Below, in pieces: positions 1-6,390 of a DNA stretch of 12,320 bases (position 1 is the first letter of the stretch; every line of letters begins with the position of its first letter). A program made the position numbers and the translations under genes. Source of the stretch: an uncultured Collinsella sp. (GTDB lineage Bacteria > Actinomycetota > Coriobacteriia > Coriobacteriales > Coriobacteriaceae); the NCBI GenBank assembly GCA_937937835.1, contig CALDBJ010000101.1, positions 1 to 12,320 on the forward strand, given 5' to 3'. The notes below the pieces were generated by a model that was not told the origin of the DNA, did no database searches, and saw only the letters and a program-made list of their open reading frames with translations.

Positions 1-1
1 C

Positions 2-874
2 GTTGATGATGGGGCGACCGACGATACGGCAGATATCTGTGCCCGTACCATTGCAGATGACGATCGCGTTAAGCTCGTGCATAAGGAGAACGGAGGTCTA
101 TCTTCCGCTCGCAACTTCGGCCTTGCCTGCGCCACAGGTGACTTCGTTACGTTTGTGGACGGTGACGACGTTCTGGACGAGTGTGCTGTAGGACATATGG
201 TCGCCCTTGCGCAGAAGACTGGTGTGCCCCTTGTCACATGTGAATATAAGAAGATTGACTCGACTGACGACTTTGGTTGCCAAGAGATTGGCGAAGGCAA
301 GGTCGTTTCCGGCGGTGAACTTCTTAGAATGTTGCTTCTGCTTAACGGTGAGTCCGGCTCTGCCTGCGCGAAGCTGTATGCTAGGGAACTATTCCCGCTC
401 CTTGCGTTTCCCGAGGGGCAACTGTTCGAGGACTTTGGCGTTGAAGCTACTGTCTTCTTTAACGTTGATAAGGCTTGTATTTCAGGCGCAGAGCTTTATG
501 GCTATCTTGCCCGCGAGGGTTCCATTACTACGAATAAGAAATACGAAGACAAGCACCTTGAGGGCATGGAAGCATCTTTGTCAATTGTGGGAGACGTTGT
601 TGATGATAGACCAGAGTTGAAAGATGCGTTTGCTTGCTTTGAGGCTTTTTGCTCTCTTCGCGTTGCGTCGAGGCTGGATTTGAATAAGTGCATCGACAAG
701 CGCAAGGCTAAGGCTTACATCCTTAATGCGAGGAAACGCTGTAGGAAGGTCGCCGGTAACCCTCTTGCGAGCAAGACTTGGCGCTTTCGCTGCGGGCTTT
801 TTGCATTTTCGCCAGCACTTCATAATCTTGTATACAGCCTTTACGGCAGCTTGACCGGAAAGGTCGTAGGATGA
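2..874 (+). CDS. Family 2 glycosyltransferase, 5' end outside the window
   Basis: The frame is open from base 2 to the TGA at 872-874, giving 290 visible residues; the start codon lies upstream of the window. The visible part opens inside the GT-A fold: a VDDG nucleotide-binding motif at visible residues 1-4, KENGGLSSARN at 28-38 and the metal-binding DGDD at 53-56. Further on, the KLYARELF and LFEDF segments match the acceptor/ED region of bacterial family 2 glycosyltransferases. By family knowledge it would transfer a sugar from a nucleotide-sugar donor to a lipid-linked acceptor on the cytoplasmic face. The sugar cannot be told from sequence. About 40 N-terminal residues are probably missing. 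Its stop codon overlaps an ATGATG (871-876), a typical coupling arrangement with a downstream gene, but that ATG is out of frame with the next long reading frame. No membrane helix is evident. Confidence 0.93.
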   Translation, partial: VDDGATDDTADICARTIADDDRVKLVHKENGGLSSARNFGLACATGDFVTFVDGDDVLDECAVGHMVALAQKTGVPLVTCEYKKIDSTDDFGCQEIGEGKVVSGGELLRMLLLLNGESGSACAKLYARELFPLLAFPEGQLFEDFGVEATVFFNVDKACISGAELYGYLAREGSITTNKKYEDKHLEGMEASLSIVGDVVDDRPELKDAFACFEAFCSLRVASRLDLNKCIDKRKAKAYILNARKRCRKVAGNPLASKTWRFRCGLFAFSPALHNLVYSLYGSLTGKVVG

Positions 875-889
875 TGGATACACTCGAGC

Positions 890-2107
890 TTGATTTGTCA
901 AACTCGCATCGCATTGTTTCTCGCAAATCTGACGCCGGTGCATATAACAACGCCTATTTTCTCCTCGCCCTTCTATCTTGCTTCGATTTTCTTCATTATT
1001 CTTTATATTAGGTCTGAGAAGCATTCGAGTGTGGGCCTGGCGATTCTGGTTGGTCTTTGCTCTGGCGCAATTGCCTATGGGGTTAATACGACATTAATGG
1101 CTGACATTGATCGATATACCAACAGTCTGCCTATCTTTCGTGAGACATCATTTTGGGACCTCCTTTCAATCAAGGGTGTCTATTCCTCTGTGGGGTCTCA
1201 TGGTTACAACCTTTTTGCTTGGATCGTTTCGAGATTTAATGACGACCATCTTCTGCGAAGCGCAGTTACAGCAACTTTTTACTCGGTCTTGGCCTTTATT
1301 GTTGACGATTACGCCGCACTTCAGGGGTGGTCGTTTAGGAGGACTTGTGCCGCCCTTCTGATTTCAGTGGCGATCTCACCGTTTTTCAACGTTCTCTCTT
1401 ATGCAAAAAGTACCCCGGCGTTTTCGTTGCTTCTCTTGGCGCTCTATTTGGACTTCCGAAAGCGTACCGGACCGGTTGTATTGATTTTGCTTTACGCTTT
1501 TGCCGCCTCCACTCATTCATCCGTTTTACCAGTGATAGCTTTAAGAGTTGTGCTGCTTTTCGTGAAAAATGAGATTGCAATTTACGGCATCAGTCTTGCA
1601 TTGCTTCCTTTATCAAATATACTTTCAGCCGCCTTACCGGCCTCCTTCAGGACAATACCCGTTCTTTCTCTATTTGTGAGCGCTTTGGATAAGTTTTCGG
1701 TGTATAGCGAGTTCAGCGATTGGGGATGGGCCGCGGCATCTCAGCACAGTGTGTTGCTTATGGGGTATCGATATTATTTTGGAGCTATCGCTGTTTTCTG
1801 CATCCTTTTGGTTTTCAGGCGTTACGACGTTTCTAAATCCGGTTTGCTAGTTTTTTCAGGCATTTGGTCTGCCCTATGCATTGCAGTTTCAGTATTTTTT
1901 GCCGCAGATGTTTTCTTTCGGTATGCAATGCCTTGCTCAACGTTGTTTGTTTTAGCTGCTTTGAGTCATAAGGATGATGCCGTAAATCTTTATATAGATA
2001 TCGCACTTGCGATTATTGCAGTTATCGGTTTTGTCGTTCAGTGGGCTTATCTCGCAAGCGTTGTCGATATGTCCTGTTTTATTCTTCATGGTTTGTTCGG
2101 AGTTTAG
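890..2107 (+). CDS. EpsG/Wzy-like polysaccharide polymerase, multi-pass membrane protein (start uncertain)
   Basis: This 405-residue, strongly hydrophobic protein has roughly ten membrane segments. The segment DIDRYTNSLPIF followed by the SHGYNLFAWIVS region and a THSSVLP motif resembles the EpsG family, polymerases that join polysaccharide repeat units on the outer face of the membrane. Placement between a glycosyltransferase and a flippase fits this. The longest in-frame start is a TTG at 890 with no convincing ribosome binding site. The better-looking start, ATG 871 or 874, overlaps the stop of the upstream gene but is in another frame and reads 45-46 codons to a TAG at 1009-1011. Either the real start is TTG 890, or a one-base insertion near the T-runs at 957-960 or 980-983 has split the gene. 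The local base composition is very AT-rich (21 of 60 G+C in 1561-1620), typical of transferred capsule genes. An O-antigen ligase is the main alternative. Confidence 0.75.
   Translation: MICQTRIALFLANLTPVHITTPIFSSPFYLASIFFIILYIRSEKHSSVGLAILVGLCSGAIAYGVNTTLMADIDRYTNSLPIFRETSFWDLLSIKGVYSSVGSHGYNLFAWIVSRFNDDHLLRSAVTATFYSVLAFIVDDYAALQGWSFRRTCAALLISVAISPFFNVLSYAKSTPAFSLLLLALYLDFRKRTGPVVLILLYAFAASTHSSVLPVIALRVVLLFVKNEIAIYGISLALLPLSNILSAALPASFRTIPVLSLFVSALDKFSVYSEFSDWGWAAASQHSVLLMGYRYYFGAIAVFCILLVFRRYDVSKSGLLVFSGIWSALCIAVSVFFAADVFFRYAMPCSTLFVLAALSHKDDAVNLYIDIALAIIAVIGFVVQWAYLASVVDMSCFILHGLFGV
2099..2102 (+). promoter_or_regulatory. Ribosome binding site deciding the flippase start
   Basis: GGAG lies 7 bases before TTG 2110. 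The longer GTG start at 2041 would overlap the polymerase gene by 67 bases and has no such site, so TTG 2110 is preferred. Confidence 0.7.
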
Positions 2108-2109
2108 TT

Positions 2110-3369
2110 TTGAGTTCTCAACACAAACATTTCTACAGCAATGTCGTTTGGCAATACGGACTGCAGATTGTTAAATACATTTTTCCCCTTATTACACTGC
2201 CTTATCTGACTCGTGTGCTTCTGCCGGAGGGCTACGCGATCTACGCGTATGTCGTGTCGTTCATGACTTTCGCCCAGACTTTCGTCGATTTTGGCTTCAA
2301 CCTTTCCGGTACTAAACGCATAGCACAATCCGAGACTGTCGAAGAGGAGAACCGGGCTATTGGTGCTGTGACAGAGGCTCGCCTGTTGCTTGGTGTAGTG
2401 ACCGGCGCTGTCGTCGTTGTTGTGGCCTGGTTCATTCCCATTACTCATTCAAACATGCTATATACCATGCTTGCATTTGTTGCTGTATTCGGTAAGGCAC
2501 TTGCTCCGGACTTTCTTTTCCAGGGACATGAAGACATGGGTCCATTGACGACTCGTTACTTTGTCTCGAAGGGTGTCTCTACTGCCTTGACGTTCGTCGT
2601 TGTCCATTCTATCAATGACATTCTGTGGATTCCTATTCTCGACATCCTTTCGAGCGTTATTGCCCTTGCCTGGTCTTTCATTTCCGCCAAGCGAATGTTC
2701 GGCACCACCATTACGTTCGTGCCCCTAAGCGAGGCGCTTTCAGAGCTGAAGGTTTCCGCGCTCTATTGTTTCTCGAACATGGCCTCCGTCGTTTTTTCCG
2801 GATTCACTACGCTCTTGATCGGAATCGTGATTACCGACAAGGCGATGATCTCCTACTGGTCCCTTGCTGTGACTGCAATCAATGCCATCCAGTCCCTTTA
2901 TTCGCCAATTGTGAACAGTCTGTACCCCCATATGGTCAAGGGGGGTGACTACGGTTTTGCAAGGAAGTTGCTCCTTGTCTCTATACCCGTCCTGCTCATT
3001 GGCACCATCGCTTTCGCAGCGCTTTCCGAAATAGTTATGCTCGTGCTCGGTGGCGAGGACTATCTATCAGGTTCCTGGGTTATCGCCTGGGCTTCACCCG
3101 TTCTCCTGTTTTCCTTCTATGCAACGATGGTCGGCTGGCCGATTCTAGGCGCCTCTGGCAAAGTCGCTGAGGTTACCTTCACCACAGTAGGATCTGCTGT
3201 GTTTTGCATTGTTTCGCTTTTGACCGTGTCTGCGATAGGAATCGCGAGCATGCAGGTCATTTGCATCATCCGTTGCTTTACTGAGGCAATTATGTGCGTG
3301 AGTCGCATTTGGCTTGCGCGCGGATACTTGTTTCCGTCTCGAAGCGTTACCACCGATTGCGAAAGGTAA
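2110..3369 (+). CDS. Wzx-type oligosaccharide flippase
   Basis: This is a 419-residue polytopic membrane protein, the usual length for the oligosaccharide flippase branch of the MOP superfamily, with about 12 hydrophobic segments. The N-terminus is diagnostic: an NVVWQYGLQIVKYIFPLIT helix followed by PYLTRVLLPEGYAIYAYV matches the first helices and loop of Wzx/RfbX proteins. Its role would be to move the undecaprenyl-linked repeat unit from the cytoplasmic to the outer face of the membrane for polymerisation. I chose TTG 2110 because GGAG at 2099-2102 is well spaced and it leaves a gap of only 2 bases after the polymerase stop at 2107. The gene ends 10 bases before the pyruvyl transferase, so it is mid-operon. 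It is clearly a flippase by type, but the transported glycan is unknown. Confidence 0.9.
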   Translation: MSSQHKHFYSNVVWQYGLQIVKYIFPLITLPYLTRVLLPEGYAIYAYVVSFMTFAQTFVDFGFNLSGTKRIAQSETVEEENRAIGAVTEARLLLGVVTGAVVVVVAWFIPITHSNMLYTMLAFVAVFGKALAPDFLFQGHEDMGPLTTRYFVSKGVSTALTFVVVHSINDILWIPILDILSSVIALAWSFISAKRMFGTTITFVPLSEALSELKVSALYCFSNMASVVFSGFTTLLIGIVITDKAMISYWSLAVTAINAIQSLYSPIVNSLYPHMVKGGDYGFARKLLLVSIPVLLIGTIAFAALSEIVMLVLGGEDYLSGSWVIAWASPVLLFSFYATMVGWPILGASGKVAEVTFTTVGSAVFCIVSLLTVSAIGIASMQVICIIRCFTEAIMCVSRIWLARGYLFPSRSVTTDCER

Positions 3370-3379
3370 GGAATAAGAA

Positions 3380-4474
3380 ATGAAAAAATGCGTTGGTATA
3401 TTGTCGCGGCATGCAGTGCCGAACTACGGTTCTATTCTGCAGGCATATGCCCTTCAGGATGCGTTCGCCTCTATGGGTATCGATGCCGAGTATGTTGACT
3501 ACCGCATCCCCCGGGACTTTCCTTTAGCAGATGCCATGAGGACTTCTGGCGCGCTTGGTCCGATTCGTGCGATTCCAAAAGCGATTGGTGCCCGTAAGTT
3601 TGAGGCGATGAGGAATGGCTTGTTGAGGCAGAGCCGTAGGGTAACCGACTCAGAAGAGCTTAGTAAGCTTCTTGCTGAGTATCCTGTCCTTTGTGTTGGA
3701 GGCGACCAAGTGTGGAACATCATGTCTGATGGAAACATCGAGGGCGCCTACCTTCTGGAAGGAGCATCGGACGATACCTACAAGTTTTCCTTCTCGTCCT
3801 CCTTTGGCAAGAATGGCCTCGATGCGCGCGAATACGACCGTGCTGTAAAAGCGTTTGCGCGGTTTGACAGGCTTTCAGTGCGCGAGGAAAGCGGGCAGAA
3901 AACTCTTGAAGAAATGGGGTTTGAGGCACAAACCGTTGTCGACCCTGTGCACCTGCTATCAAAGGAGACCTGGTTCGACCGTGTTGAGCCTCGTGCTCCC
4001 CGCGGCGTGAATGGGGAGTACTGCCTGATCTACAACTTGCATCCAAACGATGCGTTCGACCGCTATTCTGCCGCTGCATGCAAATCTCTCGGTCTCGAGG
4101 TCGTTAGCATCCGTCCGTCGCTTCGCAAAACAATGGGGAAGAATTTGTTCTACCCGTCGCTACATGAATTCCTTTGGCTGTTTGACAATGCCGCCTGCGT
4201 GCTCACGGACTCATTCCACGGGACTGCCTTTTCGCTGCTGTTCAATACGCCCTTTGTCGATATTCTGCCTGAGCAGTATGCGGAGCGTAACAAGGCGATT
4301 CTTTCTCGTTATGGGCTGGATTCCCGCATAAGCACGGAGCTTCAACCAGAAGAGCTTTGCCTCAACGATTTTGATTGGGCGGGCGTCAATGAGTCGCTTG
4401 CAGCCAACCGTGTGTCCTCTACGGAGTTCCTTTGTGACACCGTGGACGAGTTCTCCGCCCGTCTCGCTCGCTAA
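3380..4474 (+). CDS. Polysaccharide pyruvyl transferase family protein
   Basis: The 364-residue protein matches the polysaccharide pyruvyl transferase family (CsaB/WcaK type). Visible signatures are an N-terminal GILSRHAVPNYGSILQAYAL (7-26), VGGDQVWN (106-113), SFSSSFG (137-143), LSVREESG (165-172), VVDPVHLL (186-193) and the C-terminal TDSFHGTAFSLLFNTPF (276-292), where Ser-Phe-His-Gly is the family hallmark. Members transfer pyruvate from phosphoenolpyruvate to make a ketal on a sugar, adding negative charge to the polymer. Some relatives in actinobacterial capsule clusters have not been shown to do this, so the reaction is inferred. The ATG at 3380 has an AAGGA site at 3368-3372. No signal peptide or membrane segment is evident, so it should be cytoplasmic. 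It is likely co-transcribed with its neighbours. Confidence 0.92.
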   Translation: MKKCVGILSRHAVPNYGSILQAYALQDAFASMGIDAEYVDYRIPRDFPLADAMRTSGALGPIRAIPKAIGARKFEAMRNGLLRQSRRVTDSEELSKLLAEYPVLCVGGDQVWNIMSDGNIEGAYLLEGASDDTYKFSFSSSFGKNGLDAREYDRAVKAFARFDRLSVREESGQKTLEEMGFEAQTVVDPVHLLSKETWFDRVEPRAPRGVNGEYCLIYNLHPNDAFDRYSAAACKSLGLEVVSIRPSLRKTMGKNLFYPSLHEFLWLFDNAACVLTDSFHGTAFSLLFNTPFVDILPEQYAERNKAILSRYGLDSRISTELQPEELCLNDFDWAGVNESLAANRVSSTEFLCDTVDEFSARLAR

Positions 4475-4483
4475 AAAATGAAT

Positions 4484-4489
4484 GGGAGG
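4484..4489 (+). promoter_or_regulatory. Ribosome binding site deciding the second glycosyltransferase start
   Basis: GGGAGG lies 7 bases before TTG 4497. The in-frame ATG at 4482 overlaps this site and has none of its own, so translation most likely begins at TTG 4497. Confidence 0.75.
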
Positions 4490-4496
4490 TCCTATT

Positions 4497-5510
4497 TTGA
4501 GTCAAGCATCTGTTTCCATCATCGTTGCTGTTTATAAATCAGAACAATTTCTGCCGAAGCTGCTTCATTCCTTTGAGGTTCAAACCCACAAGAATCTTCA
4601 GATTATTCTCATTGACGATGGCTCTCCCGATGGCAGTGGTCGCATCTGTGATGACTATGCTGCACGTGATCCAAGGGCTGTTGTTATTCATAAGCCCAAT
4701 GGTGGCACTTGCTCTGCTAGGAATGCAGGACTTGATGTTGCGACGGGTGACTACCTCATGATTGTGGACGGTGACGACTGGCTGGAGCCCGATTGCGTCG
4801 AATATTTGGTCGACTTAGCCGAGAGCACCGGCTCCGACATGTCCTACTCGGTGAATCTTTTCACAACGCGCGATAGGGAGCAGATTGCTGAGGACGTCCG
4901 GGAGACCTGGTCGGCAGAGCGTGCTACTGCTGCTATAATTTATCCTTTTATGCGTCTGGGGCCTTGGAACAAGCTGTACAAACGTTCCGTAATTGTCGAC
5001 AACAATATCTCGTTTTCCGTTCCTTGGTTCGGCGAGGGTCTTTATTTTGCTACCGAGGTAGCCCAGCACTCAAATCATGTTGGCGTCGGTAGACGCAAAG
5101 TCTACAACTACCGTTTGAATAACATGGGGAGCGGTCTTACCAACTACAACGTGCAGAATGGAAAGAACGCCCTTGGAAACATTAAATTCATCAAAGAGAA
5201 CCTGACTCTGGACACTCCGATGGTTCGCCATGCATGCGATTGGCATATCTGGCGAAACTACGAGTTCCTACTCACTCAGATAATAGGTGCGGACGAAATG
5301 GGCTCCGAAGGCGAGCTCGCGAAAGAATGTGCGGCGTACGTCAGGAAGAACTGGCTGCCTGTATTCAAGAACAGTGAAGTCGGCCGTTCCGAGAAAGTTA
5401 AGATTGCATGCTGCGGTATGGCACCTGTGCTGTACGCAAAGCTGGTCATAGATAGAAACCGGAAGGGACTCGAGGCTGATAAGGGCAAGTTCATGGATGT
5501 CGAGGAGTAG
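4497..5510 (+). CDS. Family 2 glycosyltransferase
   Basis: This 337-residue protein starts at TTG 4497, and the start puts the SVSIIVAVYKSEQFL strand of the GT-A fold right at the N-terminus, as is normal for the family. Motifs seen: IDDGSPDGS around 39-47 (nucleotide binding), KPNGGTCSARNAG at 66-78, the metal-binding DGDD at 91-94, and GPWNKLYKRS at 155-164. The later acidic motif, usually Gly-Glu-Asp before a hydrophobic/Phe segment, reads GEGLYF at 179-184, so the second acidic residue is Gly. No membrane segment is seen, so it should act at the inner face of the membrane, adding one sugar to the lipid-linked repeat unit. Donor and linkage cannot be predicted. The gap to the next gene is 4 bases. 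Confidence 0.93.
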   Translation: MSQASVSIIVAVYKSEQFLPKLLHSFEVQTHKNLQIILIDDGSPDGSGRICDDYAARDPRAVVIHKPNGGTCSARNAGLDVATGDYLMIVDGDDWLEPDCVEYLVDLAESTGSDMSYSVNLFTTRDREQIAEDVRETWSAERATAAIIYPFMRLGPWNKLYKRSVIVDNNISFSVPWFGEGLYFATEVAQHSNHVGVGRRKVYNYRLNNMGSGLTNYNVQNGKNALGNIKFIKENLTLDTPMVRHACDWHIWRNYEFLLTQIIGADEMGSEGELAKECAAYVRKNWLPVFKNSEVGRSEKVKIACCGMAPVLYAKLVIDRNRKGLEADKGKFMDVEE

Positions 5511-5514
5511 GTGC

Positions 5515-6354
5515 ATGGCGAATTTAAAGCACGCAATCAAGCAGGGCATCGTCGCTCTCAAAGCCAAGAATATACAGCCCGTGATGCAGACCGTTGGCGA
5601 TGAAAGCCTGCTCAAAGGGAAGACCGCCCTAGTGGTGGGAGGCACGGGCGGGATCGGCAGGGCCGTCGCCAAAGCGTTCCTGAAGAACGGCGCGAATGTT
5701 GTGATCGCCGGCACAAGGCGCGCAAAGGTCGACAAGGTCGCGGTAGAGCTTGGCGAGAAGTGCGCCGGGGTTGTCGTCAACCTTGCCGAGCCAGAGACCT
5801 TTTCGAGAGTCGTTGACGAGGCAGTGGCCTTCTACGGTCCCATCGATATCCTAGTAAATTCTGCCGGCGTTCACACCGAGGATGTCTCCATGGGCGGGTT
5901 TCTCGATTTTACCGTTGAGGAATACGACCGTATCTTGGACATCAACCTGCGCGGCGTCTACTTCATGGTGCAGTCTGTTGCACAGCGCATGATTTCCGAT
6001 AAGGTCAGTAATGGGCATATCCTTATCGTTTCATCCTCGGCCGGCAACGAGCCCGCATGGTCTCCCTACCGCGTATCGAAGTGGGGTCTGAAGGGCATCA
6101 CTGAGGGCATGGCTTCTGCCCTGGTTCCTCACGGCATTGTGGTCAACGCGATTGCGCCCGGTAGCACGGCGACTCCTCTTCTTGGCATCGAGGAGGGCGA
6201 CAGCATCTCCGCCGAGGACAACGGGCTTGGCAGGTTCGCTATGCCCGAGGAGATCGCAGAGTTCGCCGTGATGCTTGCCAGCCCCATGGGCGACATGGTC
6301 GTTGGCGACACGTTGTACGTTTCCGGTGGCCGCGGTGTCTGTGATATCCGTTAG
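5515..6354 (+). CDS. Short-chain dehydrogenase/reductase (SDR family oxidoreductase)
   Basis: This is a 279-residue classical-type SDR. The Rossmann nucleotide-binding motif reads GGTGGIG at 42-48, followed by VNSAG at 114-118, a Ser cluster at 173-175, the catalytic YRVSK at 185-189 and NAIAPGS at 211-217. It should use NAD(H) or NADP(H) to oxidise or reduce a hydroxyl/carbonyl. Position as the last gene of a polysaccharide operon suggests a sugar or polyol-precursor substrate rather than fatty acid synthesis, but this is inference. An extension of about 35 residues precedes the fold. ATG 5515 is chosen because GAGGAG at 5502-5507 is spaced 7 bases from it. ATG 5497 is also in frame but lies inside the upstream gene. 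It converges on the transglutaminase gene with a 36-base gap and no clear terminator. Confidence 0.92.
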   Translation: MANLKHAIKQGIVALKAKNIQPVMQTVGDESLLKGKTALVVGGTGGIGRAVAKAFLKNGANVVIAGTRRAKVDKVAVELGEKCAGVVVNLAEPETFSRVVDEAVAFYGPIDILVNSAGVHTEDVSMGGFLDFTVEEYDRILDINLRGVYFMVQSVAQRMISDKVSNGHILIVSSSAGNEPAWSPYRVSKWGLKGITEGMASALVPHGIVVNAIAPGSTATPLLGIEEGDSISAEDNGLGRFAMPEEIAEFAVMLASPMGDMVVGDTLYVSGGRGVCDIR

Positions 6355-6390
6355 GGGCTTTGCGGACATTTCGAAGTTTTGAGATCGCCT

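Noticed and set aside
6355..6390. Shared terminator between the convergent SDR and transglutaminase-like genes
   Set aside because: Only short, imperfect pairing and no T-run on either strand in the 36-base gap.
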